A program made the translations under genes and the position numbers. A DNA stretch of 64,000 nucleotides from Paramacrobiotus metropolitanus. Taxonomy: Eukaryota; Tardigrada; Eutardigrada; Parachela; Macrobiotidae. The stretch is from the NCBI RefSeq assembly GCF_019649055.1, contig NW_026570503.1, positions 1 to 64,000 of the forward strand. Direction: 5' to 3'. Positions within the stretch are counted from its first letter, which is position 1, and every line of letters begins with the position of its first letter. This document shows positions 12,532 through 23,200 of the stretch, one piece after another. The notes below the pieces were generated by a model. It saw only the letters and a program-made list of their open reading frames with translations. It made no database searches and was not told the origin of the DNA.

Positions 12532-14480
12532 TGAGTAACTGTACCGGCAACTACAGCCAGTTGTTTCCACTATGGATTTTTCTTCTCTCTTGGATCTTTT
12601 GGAATCCATTTCAGTTTCAGGCTTCTCAAGACTTACTGTACGTCAGACAAACGCAAGTGTTTGAAGACATTGGAACTCAGCTTTATTGAAATGGTAAAAG
12701 AATCATGGTTAAAAATGAGTCAGAACTTTCCACGTTTTTATACAGTAATTACAGCAAAGCATTGCGCTGAGAAGCATACCTTAGCGATAAGATAACATTA
12801 TTACTATGCACATGGAAATACCACTGCTTTGCGTTTTTATCACATTACTTAAATTAGTTGGATATGTGAATTACTTTGGCGAATACTTTACGAATAAAAT
12901 GGAAACTTCCCATCAACAATGATCCCATGGCTCACGTACTTGGTAGATTCAAGGCAGATTCCGCAAAAGACAACACGCAGCACCACTTCTCCGAGGATAT
13001 ACTGTACAATCGAGAGCTAAGCTGAAATATCGGCTTGATTCCAGACTTTCAGTTATGCTTTAACCTGTCCGGAACTCGCAGAACCAGTGAGCGTCCCCAC
13101 AAGTACAACAAATTTTTCCCTGACCTTCCCTCTTTTTAACGCTGATGTCCAAGAGTGAACAGCGGTTCTTTCACCCGACGGACTGGCCACCGGGCCGCTG
13201 CGCTGATCGGCGCAATGGTTTTAGGATACCGATGGTTGAATTTGCTTGAGAACACCACTACGGGTTGATACTGTCGTTGTACAAATAACCTCGGAAAGAG
13301 TAACACTGTCTAATATTTTCGGTATACAGATATATAGGCACAGCAGGATTTAAATACCTTTTTATGCCCAAAATATGAACACACTACAATTACGGTTATT
13401 ACCGTCAGGTTGTGAATTAGTCCACTGTAGCGTGGGCAGTATAAGTTCGCCAGTTTCGCTGATTAGATGCTATCACCTCGAAAATTACATCGGCAGATAT
13501 AAAAATTCGCTATTGATCAAACTTCGCTATCGATTACTGCACACAATTTGATTTTGATTGATTTTGAAAGTCTTTAAATTACGTAATACATTTCAAGCCT
13601 GTTTTCTCCGCAAAACTTGCGCAGAGTCTGTTAATCTGATAAGATAAGAAATTTACGATGTGCGGAACAGTCCAGATTCAGATTCCATATCATTTCCTGC
13701 AATCTTTCAACAGCGCACGCGTCGACTGTTTTTTTTTGCATAAGACGATAATGCTGGTACGGCGTGTGGATTGACAGCCGGTTGGAAAGCTTTAGGCTTC
13801 CGATCTTAAACACACTGTTAAGCCATGCACGGCTTGATTATAGTGTACATAGGGAGGCGTCCGATCCGAATTTCGGATCGGATACTGTGATCCGATACCC
13901 ATCTCTGGCTCTAAGTACCTCAATAAGCCACGAACGTGACGAGAACGTGCCGTTTAAATAAGCCATACTTCCTGTTGCCGAATTTTGGAAATTCCAAATA
14001 ACCGTACACTGGAAATTAGTAAGCAATAAATTGAGCACCAAAATGTCTGTCCAGTAGCCAAATTTTGACCGTTCTGGTCATAGGTGTCCGTGTATCGTAC
14101 TGAAAAAAAGTCAGTTTGCATCAGAACAGATAGACCATTTCCGGTTAGGGTGCCAGCCAACGGGCAGCCATTTTACATTCTATAGCATTTTAAACCTGGC
14201 TGGAAGCTTCGTGGTAAGCTACCGAATTTCATAATAAATCAGCTGCTAACTGTCGATAACATTAACAAATGATGTATTTCTTCCGATTTCTGAGTATGAT
14301 ATTCTGCTGAGAAATTCAAAATGCGAATACGCAAATTTATCGTTTGAATGGCTTCAAAATGGAGTTATAATGTTGTTATATCAGTATGCTTAATTTTCTG
14401 CTTTCATATGTAAATAATGACATTGTCTGCTAAATCGTGTTCTTGAATGACCTGTAATACCAGTCTACCCGATATATACG
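12532..14480. other. Intergenic, no supported gene
   Basis: No convincing coding sequence. A perfect 21-nt palindrome-like hairpin (10-bp arms around a single t) lies at 13861-13881. Frames at 13631-14160 overlap on opposite strands and lack motifs. Confidence 0.5.
13861..13881. repeat. Short perfect hairpin (ccgatccgaa / ttcggatcgg)
   Basis: Two 10-nt arms are exact reverse complements with one intervening t. It is isolated, with no gene within 500 nt, and its function is unknown. Confidence 0.6.
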
Positions 14481-14484
14481 AGTA

Positions 14485-15965
14485 TCATCCTTATTATGTA
14501 ATTTGTCTAAAGTGTTTGAAAAAGTCGCTCGGTCCCAAATCGCCAGATTTTTAAAACGTTGTGGCATCTTGTCTCCAAATCAGTCTGGTTTCCGTAACGG
14601 TCAATCGTGTGAAACGCTGCTTTTAAAAGTAACGGAAACATGGAAAAAGGCTGTGGACAACAAAAAAGCAGTTGCTTGCGTCTTTCTTGATTTAAAAAGT
14701 GCTTTTCCTTCAGTGTGTCATGATGTGTTGTTAAAGAAGTTGCGAGATTTGGGGTTCAACAAAGACGCACTTATGTGGATTCATTCGTATCTTACTGGCA
14801 GAATGCAGCGTGTGCGTATCGGTGAGCGGTGGTCAGAATGGGAACGCGTGTTTACAGGTGTACCCCAGGGTTCAATTCTTGGTCCTTTACTTTTTATTAT
14901 TTATTTAAACGAGCTGCTGAAAATCGATTTGCATTGCCCAGATGTGCAGTTAGAAAGTTTTGCTGATGACACGATCTGCTATGCGATAGCAAACACAAAG
15001 TCTGAAGCAGCAAACAAAATAACTGCAGCGCTTTCATTAATTTGTGAGTGGTTTCGTTTGAATCGCTTGGTTGTTAACGAAAAAAAGTCAAAATTGCTTA
15101 TGATAGCATCTGCGTACAGTCGGGATAAAAGTGTCGTTTCAGTTGATTTGAATGGGCATAAGCTTGAACCAGAAAAGTCAGTCAGACATTTGGGGGTGAT
15201 AATTGATGAGCATTTGAAATGGACTGATCAAATTAAAAAGGTCCAAAAAAGTGCTTACCATGGAGTCGCCCTCATAAACAGTGTGAAGAGCGGGCTGCCG
15301 GTGCCCCAACGCGTTGGACTTTATCACGCATTTGTCAGACTCATCTGGACCGTTGCTCCACTGTGTGGAGCGGTGCGCCTGTGTCCACGCTGGAGCCGCT
15401 GGCTGTCGCGCAAAGAAAAGCCATTCGAGCAATTGCCAACTATGCCGAAGTGTCCACCACCGACCTGATGAAGCAATACGAGATAACGCCACTGTTTAAG
15501 CGATGGAAACACCAGGAAGCAACATGGTTGTACAAAATTCTGCACCCGGAGAAGTTCCAAGTGCCGCACTACCTCAGCGAAATGATCGTCGTAAAGTAGC
15601 ATGCCAAACCGTACAGTCTTCGAAGCGGTAATAGGACCTTCATCGAAGGACAGGGTAGGACAAGGACGGGAAGTCCACGTTGGCATGGAGGCTGAACAAC
15701 GTTATGAGCCAGCTAACCGAGGCCGGAAACGACATTCTTAGTAGCAGTTCGCTTGCTGTTTTTCGTAATGCACTGAAACATGTTACCATAACTTGATTGC
15801 CTTACTTTTCTTAATACTTCTCTTTGCTTTAATGGCTGTTGCTCTAATTTCATCACGATGCCTGTTATTAAGTCAGGTTTAAATTCCCATGCTAGATTTC
15901 GATCCTAGCTTTTGATGGGTTACCTGCCTGCCGTTCAATAAACAATAAACAATCAGCCCCATTTG
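14485..15965 (+). mobile_element. 5'-truncated non-LTR retrotransposon (CR1/Jockey-like group)
   Basis: The element starts abruptly inside its reverse transcriptase domain and ends in repeated ataaacaat units at about 15940-15955. That is a short tandem 3' tail of the kind left by target-primed reverse transcription. It holds RT motifs and the usual post-RT segment but no endonuclease domain, so it is a dead-on-arrival insertion with a truncated 5' end. I did not identify target-site duplications. Confidence 0.85.
14503..15599 (+). pseudogene. Reverse transcriptase fragment of a non-LTR retrotransposon
   Basis: The first frame (14503-15468) reads SPNQSGFRNGQSCETLLL, then FLDLKSAFPSV (motif A, catalytic Asp), GVPQGSILGPLLFIIYLNEL (motif B), SFADDT (motif C, the FADD catalytic pair) and HLGVIID (motif D/E). 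These are in canonical order with good spacing. A one-base frame change at about 15345 moves the reading into the frame ending at 15599, which contains CSTVWSG, LAVAQRKAIRAI and LFKRWKHQEATWLYKI. These are typical of the segment after the RT in CR1/Jockey elements. The catalytic residues are intact, but the N-terminal fingers, the endonuclease and ORF1 are missing, so the copy cannot be autonomous. Confidence 0.92.
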
Positions 15966-15969
15966 GGGG

Positions 15970-16470
15970 CTATTCCCAAAAACTGAACAATGTGAGGATG
16001 AACTAGCCGGCTATTAGTAGTAATCGTAGCCTGCAAAAACCCGACAATGCCCGACAGGTACACGAACTCAGGCTGAGAACGGCCCATATGCAATATGCAA
16101 TGCGATAATTATTTGTTCACCTGTCCACTCGACAGCCAGCAGCAACCCACTGTGTTGGCGGCGCTACGCTGCGTGTCAGACATTTCCCCTGTCACCTGGT
16201 TGTGTCAAAATCGATAAGTACCCAGTCTGTAAGCTAGCGACTGTTCCCAGTAATGCTAGAACTTGGGAGTATGCGGACACTGGAATACGGCGGATATACT
16301 TCTTATATGCGACAAAATAGTGGCTTTTTCCTATGGTTTCAAAACGGGCTATCCTGTTGAAAACCAGTTAAATTGCTCTCACAAGAAGCGAGTGTAGGTA
16401 CGCTTTACGACCGAAACTTCCACGTTGAGAATCGCTTCTTGCTGTACTAACGGATGAGTACAGAGAGCTT
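15970..16470. other. No supported gene
   Basis: Sequence between the retrotransposon tail and the membrane-protein fragment. I see no open frame with motifs. Confidence 0.4.
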
Positions 16471-16473
16471 TAC

Positions 16474-16936
16474 TTGCAGTTGCAGTCACAGACCGATGGG
16501 AAATGCCAGCAACTAAATCTGGGTAAGGAATCCAAGTTCGCCAGCGCGTCAAGCCGAAGGAGGATAAAGAGCCACAGCCAGGATTTATCGGGAGGAGCAA
16601 CACCGTCTGGGCAATTTTGTTGCAGCTCTGCGACTGCTTTTTTCATCCGTATAGCAAACGCTCGAAAAGAGGCAGAATACTACGTCCTTTGGCGTTATTT
16701 CCCAAATATTCCCGCATCTTACACGCCGATGAGCGAATGGACAGTTCGCATCTTCGATGTACTGATTGATGTGACGAGATTCGTGCGGGAACTTTTGCTG
16801 TGTTTTCTGGTGGTCATTGCACTCTCATGCCGAGTTATTAGCAGACGGATCGTCCTTTCCATGCTGCACCAGCTAGCAAGCTGCCGAAATATTTCGGCGG
16901 AAGAGTATCTGGAGCACTTCCATCGTACAAGGTCTG
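16474..16936 (+). CDS. Possible exon of a multi-pass membrane protein (unrecognised)
   Basis: The 155-codon frame is one of the longer uninterrupted ones here. Its C-terminal half reads RYFPNIP, a helix VRIFDVLIDVTRFV, then a strongly hydrophobic segment LLLCFLVVIALSCRVI and EEYLEHFHRTR just before a possible donor (aag|gtctgg at about 16931-16936). A cag precedes the start of the plausible coding part at about 16474. The RYFP...W...R(I/Y) phrasing loosely resembles exon 1 of the 57-kb membrane gene (RFFPEW...W...RYLGWLGY). A chemoreceptor-like family is a possibility, not a finding. No partner exons were located. Confidence 0.35.
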
Positions 16937-17064
16937 GATAACTGCTTCACGATTATAGCCGGTGACCGCGCCATTGCTGCTGTAACAATCCTCATTTATC
17001 ATGCCTGGGCAAATATTCGTCGGACGGTGAACCACCCTCGGCCATGTCTCTGGCTGGGCCCGCG

Positions 17065-17490
17065 CTCAAGCTCTGACTCAGACTCTGACCGCTCAAACTC
17101 TGAGTACTCAAAGTCTGACTCTGACTGTCCAAATTCTGACTCTGACTGAATAACCTAAGCATAACCTAAGAAACCTAAAAAACAACCTAAGAAACCTGAG
17201 AAAACTAAGAAACCTAGAAACCTAGAAATCTAAGAAACCTAAGAAACCTAAGAAACCTAAGAAACCTAAGAAACCTAAGAAACCTAAGAAACCTAAGAAA
17301 CCTAAGAAACCTAAGAAACCTAAAGAAACCTAAGAAACCTAAGAAACCTAAGAAACCTGAGAAACCTAAGAAGCCTAAGAAACCTAAGAAACCTTCAGAA
17401 TCAGAGTCAGACTTTGAGCGGTCAGAGTCAGACTTTGAGTAGTCAGAGTCAGAGTTTGAGTGGTCAGAATCAGAGTCAGAGTTGGAGTCT
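17065..17490. repeat. Mirror-image minisatellite: inverted 'ctctgact' arms around an (aaacctaag)n core
   Basis: The core at about 17150-17398 is a 9-bp tandem array, aaacctaag, repeated more than twenty times with few variants. The left arm (17065-17150) is built of ctctgact/ctcaaa words and the right arm (17396-17490) of their reverse complements, agtcagag/tttgag. The whole is therefore an inverted repeat with a minisatellite loop. The long minus-strand frame here is an artefact of the array. The 51.04-51.78 kb repeat has the same design and the same core in the opposite orientation. Confidence 0.85.
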
Positions 17491-19557
17491 GGGCCATCTG
17501 GGGGGTTTGGTCGTGTAAGTACCGTGTGCATTTATGCGTCCTCGCCTGTGTTTGCGTATCATCCACAAATCAGTTCGGGTCGGGTCCAAATCCACAAAGA
17601 CGTCTGGGGAAAAAGTACTTGCTAAAAGAAGAGTGGAAGGCAGTGTACGTTGCCGGTCAGCGACGAAATCGTTACCCGAGAAAGTGTATTTCAGGTAAAA
17701 CGCTTAGGTCTATAAACATAAGTCAAACATTGTTGTTTCTCGTTCAGTGAACTCCGCGCATGAGTCTATAGCTGATAGGCACTTTTTTCCAGGTTTGTTT
17801 GAGCCGCACCAATAAAACAAAAAAATTATGTTGCAAATTGTCCCCACTATTTTGCACACGTCCGTCTAAATAATATGTAATTCCTTTAAAATAAACAATG
17901 CCTGCTTGTTGAAAAGTATATAATAAATGCAAAGACACCCGCATGTAGTATAGTACTCCTAAATCTGTACTAAATCTTAGATAGCACATGACCTGTAAAT
18001 CCGTAAAAACTTTAGTAAAAGAAGGCATCTGTGGTTTGTTTATTTCTGTCAGTAAGCCAAGGAGTGATCCAGTTCAAATGAATTTTACTAGGCGGGAAAT
18101 GGTGCTAATAGAAAGTCTGAATCGAACTGCAAATTAAACGCTGCGAGGGAACAGCCAAATCAAAATGTGCAAGCCGCAAAGGGCAGAAGGTCACCAAAAC
18201 AGCGTACACAAGAAAGAGATAATAATAAAACAGCGTGCACTAACCGAAAAGAAGATGGCCAGCTTTACATTAAGTGCAAGTACACCATTCGTGTGGAACT
18301 ATTTAGACAGTGACATCTGTATAGGTCTAAGCACTCCATTTTCTTCATTTGGTCCATTTTTCGAGTTAGCAAGCCGATACAGGTGTCGAACTTGCACAAG
18401 AGATACCACACGCTTAACAAGTTCGTGTGGATTCATTGGTGTAAAATTGACATTTCTTTGTTTGTGTTGGCGCTAGTCTAGTGTAGTGATTAGAGTTATG
18501 TGCACCGTGCATTTGTTTGTGTGAGTTCAAGCGACAAGCACGCGTGGGTGCGCCAGTTCATAAAGTTATGCGTGTATCCGTAACGATTACAATGGCCCGA
18601 TGTGTTTCATTGACATTTTCATTTTTTTTCTTTTATCATCCTGTCTACATTCTAGAAAAATCCGTTTTAGTAAACACAGAAAAATACAAAAATTACCAGA
18701 AATACAAGAATAACATAAAAATTGCCAAAAGATAAGAAACGTAAGAGTAAAAACCAGCAGGTATAAGATTAAACATAAGAAAACATAAGAAGTATACGCA
18801 AGAAAATATAGTAAAATCAGAAGAATAAAGTAAAAATTCCCAGAAACAGAAAATATTTGAGTAAAAATAGTAAAAATATAAAAAAAGCTCAAGAAAACAT
18901 AAGAAGACATACAAAAATAACTTCGAGTAATTTTCGCGTGTTTGGGGCGGTCCGGGAGGAAACCCTCACAAATTATACTGTCGCCGGGTCAACCGCTCTG
19001 AGAGTCGGTTTTGGGGTGAACCGAATTCAAAAATTCGGTTATAACCATGTTGTTTAGAATTTCACGAAGAGCTTATTCTTGTATTCCGAAAAAATGCAGG
19101 ATGAAAACTGTGGGAGGAGTAGATTTTTGAATGCTGTGAGGGGAGACACCGTAACACGAAGGTGTCGCATTGGCGACCGTCCGTTTTAGTCATTCATGGG
19201 GGAAATTCACATTTCAAAAATCGGCCTCAAACATGCTACTCAGAATTTTAACGGCGATCCAAATGTGGATTAGAAAAAATTATCGAAAAAAACTGTAGGA
19301 GTTCAATTTTGGAAATTTAACGGGGGTCTCGCTACGGGCCTAACTGTTAGCACTCGATGTACGGAATTCGAGATAACTGCCGGTCATGTTTTATGTTTTT
19401 GTAGTCCATTAGCGGTACAGAACTACAGGAAATTAGCTATCCAGTTGAATATTTTTTCGCGTAACTTCTCAATTGTCTCTGTTCAATATTTCTGTGCCAC
19501 CACTATGAATTCAGTTACTGCAACAGAAAGTATCTTTCTCCGGTTAAAATGCGGATC
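17491..19557. other. Repeat-rich intergenic region without supported gene
   Basis: About 18600-18920 is an A-rich low-complexity tract with repeated aaaataca/acataag words, whose long minus-strand frames are compositional. About 19020-19390 shares the phrase 'ctcagaattttaacggcga' with a similar stretch near 54.82 kb, suggesting another dispersed repeat. I see no gene. Confidence 0.4.
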
Positions 19558-20207
19558 TTAAAGGGCGGACCTGACAAATGGATGCCATTTTAACACTTCA
19601 CTACTCCGTCGCTCATCAGATGGCGCGAAGCAAAGGCGGACAAACTCTCGCGCTTTCTCTGCCATTTCGGGTTCCATAACGTCGGAAAGACAGCTGACAT
19701 CCGGCATAGCCTGGAGATTCCATAATGCACATGTATGCCTAACAAAATCCACTTCTCTATCATCACCCCCGCTAAAATGATACTGTCTCAGTTTCCCATC
19801 TTTCTCGTACACCCACACTGGTAGTTGTCGTGTATACATTTCAATGACCGTACAACCCAAACTGAACACATCCGTCGCCGGTCCCACGTCAGCCCGGCGG
19901 CCATTCAGATCAAAAGCCAGCAGTTCCTGCATTTCTTTGGAGGCAAACTGTGCTGATCCTTCTGGATATGTAATGGACGTTCCCAGATTGGAATCCCAAC
20001 GATGATAGGAAGCTTTCTCAAAGTGACATATTTTTACAATATTCTTGGTTTCATCCACGCGGATGTTAGAACAGCGGATATCTTTATGAACAATACCATA
20101 ATAATTTAATATCGTGAGTCCGCTCAGTATCTGTCCAGTGAATCCAGGAATCATGGTCTTTCTAAATCGTCGTGTCATTAACAAGCCCGACAATAGAGTG
20201 TATGCGT
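19558..20207 (-). CDS. Polykinase last exon: C-lobe of domain E
   Basis: The acceptor gtttcttag starts 20207 and gives TESE-DAYTLLSGLL. The text then runs GFTGQILSGLTILNYYG, IVHKDIRCSNIRV, KICHFEKASY (CHF at the DFG position), QFASKEM, and GPATDVFSLGCTVIEM, ending at WHPFVRSAL and TAA (19558-19560). Matching phrases in domain B (HKDIRC, HFEKASY, ATDVFSLGCTVIEM) show that the B and E modules arose by duplication. Confidence 0.78.
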
Positions 20208-23200
20208 CTAAGAAACACAGCGTTGACATATTAATCATTTCTGAAGGAAATTTTGAAAGAATGCTTTTTTGATTTACACCAATATTTTCACTATCAGAAC
20301 TGTGGATGTGTTACCTTCGCTTTCCGTAAAAATTCGTAACTCCGTAGTCGGATTTTCCGGTTTTACTGCATAATGCTGTATAATATTTTCCGTTTGCGGC
20401 GCAATTTCTTTGATAAGTAGTTGGAATACTTTCAGCTTATTTCCCAGCACCACTCTGTTTGGTCGTTTATCTTTCTCTGCCGATGATATGATTGATGCCC
20501 AATATGACTGACTGTTCTTTCCAGCCCTTTCAGGGAGCACAAGTTTCTTAAGCAGTTCGTCATTATTTGGTTCGGTTCCGGTAAGAGCGATTTTAAAACT
20601 TACAGGCCTGGTTTTCACATTTAAATATTTTGGCTGGGTTGATTGTTTTGTTTCCAGATTAAGCTGGTATCGCCGCACCATAAATCGCTGCATCTCCGCT
20701 TGCATAAAATGCAACCCTCTGTCTTCGGTGTCGAAGACATTAAAGCCCCAGATATCAGCCAGTTGCAGTGGGTGGTATCTTGGACTGCTGTCTGGTAGGC
20801 CATGTTCGGATAGCAGCCGCCGCAATATTTCTTCCCCGCCCAGTAACCGGTCCATCTGCATATTCGCCTCAGTAAGCGTACAAGGTAATACTTGCTTGTA
20901 ATAAGTCATATCAGCTGCAAAAAGGTCATCTACAGATTTTCCTAAATCTAAAAAAGGGTGAGCACGCAGCTGTTCCAAGCTCCATCGCTCAGCCGGATCA
21001 ACCTTCAGACAGTGGTGCAAGAAATCGTCGCAAGCATGTGGAACCGGTCTAATTGATTCGATATTTGGACCAGTTACAAGATCCTTCTGTTTTTCCGCTC
21101 CCGCATAGAATGCTTTTAATCTCGGAAGCAGTGGCTGCTTCATTTCAAACATCTCGACTACGGAAGCGCGTTTCATGTCGCGCACAACTAGTTGCAGCGG
21201 CTGATCGATGTTGATGAAGGAAATGGTCAGACATCCAAGCGCCCAGGAATCGGTTTTGCTAGTGTCCCCAGAGGAAGTCGGTAAGGCTGCAACACCTTCG
21301 GGAGGAATGTAAGCCACATTTTCCGAACCCTCATCTATCCACGTCATCCACAAGTTTTGTAAATCGGTTTCAGCTTTTGGGCGGTTTTGATGCGAACGTA
21401 AGCTCTGTGGGAAAATTCCTCCATGTAATTGCGGTGTCATGAATGCCACATCCAGGACTCTGCAAACATCCTGGCGAAAGGTGTGAAGATCGTCATGCGC
21501 GAACGAACGCAAGATCTCTGTTTGTTTCGTTGTTTTATCAGGCAGCACATCCAGATGTAGCACTTCCGCTTGGATAGGAATAATCCTGTCGTGCGGTTTT
21601 AACAGCTCAGCTACGAACTGTTTTACGGTTAACCTGTGTGTGCTGTCCTCGGCATATTGGATATGACTCGGCACAATGGGCACTTCCGCTTGGAAATGAC
21701 CCCTGTCCAGCAGTTTTGATAGTTCAGCTAGTAACTGCATCGCAGCAATCCTGTCTGCGCTGTTTTGTTCGAAACACTGGTGAATCCATTCGCTCAAAAA
21801 ATGATTTGGGTGCAAAAGTTGTACGTATTGATTCGTATTGATGCTCGCTACCCAATGTCTTCAAGATTTTCTTTTTCACTGATCCGCTTGAAAAGTCCGC
21901 TTCTTGATTCATGACAAACGATGGCCGTGAATCCGGCCACTGCTGAATACTTTCTTTCGATAAAAACGGGGTTTTGAGCAGTTCTCTTGCAGACGGCCGC
22001 AGCACCGGGTGTTGTTCGAAGCACCGCTGAATAAAATCTTGCAGTTCCTGTGGTAACGTGACTGGAACTGCTGGCTTTCCACCCCTTGCAACATAATCAA
22101 TCACTTCGTCCAGTTCTAAAATTTTAACGGTTTTGCCGCCTTCCGTTTTGGTAAATTTTGGTTTTTTGCTGATCATTTCTAACACGACACAACCCACACT
22201 CCAGATATCGATTTTGCACCATAGTTCATCTCTGTTCACACATGCTGAGCGGCCTAGCTTACACATTTCTGGTGACATGAAGCGAGTTCGACTGCTGTCA
22301 CTAAACACCGGCTCCATTCTCAGAGATGAACATAAATCAAGATCGGTAATTTTCAACACAGCCAAATCCCAGTCCGGACGATTTAGAACGATATTCGTAC
22401 CGTCAATGTATCCGTGGGCAATATTTTTGTTGTGGAGATATTCCAGGCCGTGAAGAATCTGACGAGTCCATTTCTGTACTAACGCCGATATGATCTTAAA
22501 TTGCGCAGCGTGGTGTAAGTTGCCACCTAAAAAGTAAAACGCCGGTAAAAGCTGTGCAGTCTGCTTGAAGACTGTATCTAGAGTAAATACGTAAGCGCCA
22601 TTATTTGTTATTTTTTTTTATTTGGCAACTGCCTCTACTCAATGACAAGAAGCCTGCGCAAATTTAAACTAATTAAAATGATTGAATTTTAAACATTGAA
22701 AAAACATCCAAAATCGTTAGTATCATTACGAGCGCGCAGCGTGCCCAAAACGGCCGCTGCATTTCCTCTGACTACTGCCAGGCTTAAACGTTGTCTCAAA
22801 AAGGCCGTAGATCGAGGTTCCCCGGTTAAAGTTTTACCAATAACCGGTCTTCAGTGGGTCAGTAAATTGTTTTAATAGGCAGAAGAAATCTAGTATTTAG
22901 AATAGGGAAGAACAGATGGAAATTTTATAAACTAGCACAAAAAAGTCTTGTTTTGCAGCAACAAATTTGTTGAAGCCTTGCTGGAAAAATGCTCATCTGA
23001 GAAAGTCAATACTGTATTGGGCTTTTCCGAAACTTTTAAGAAAACATTTTTACAGTTAATGATCAAAGGTGCCGCATCAACCATCCTGCCGGAATCCGGC
23101 GAAAGGTCGATGGCTTGATGCTCCGTGAACCTCTCTAACGATCTGCATCAACCTTTTTGCCGGCGGCAAGGCCAAATGACCAATAACAGAAAACGTGCAA

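Noticed and set aside
17214-17531. 105-codon minus-strand frame of repeated FLR/FLG residues
   Set aside because: It is the translation of the 9-bp minisatellite and its inverted arms; no start context or conserved domain.
18587-18914. Hydrophobic minus-strand frames of 73-107 codons
   Set aside because: Translation of the A-rich low-complexity tract; Phe/Tyr-rich composition only.
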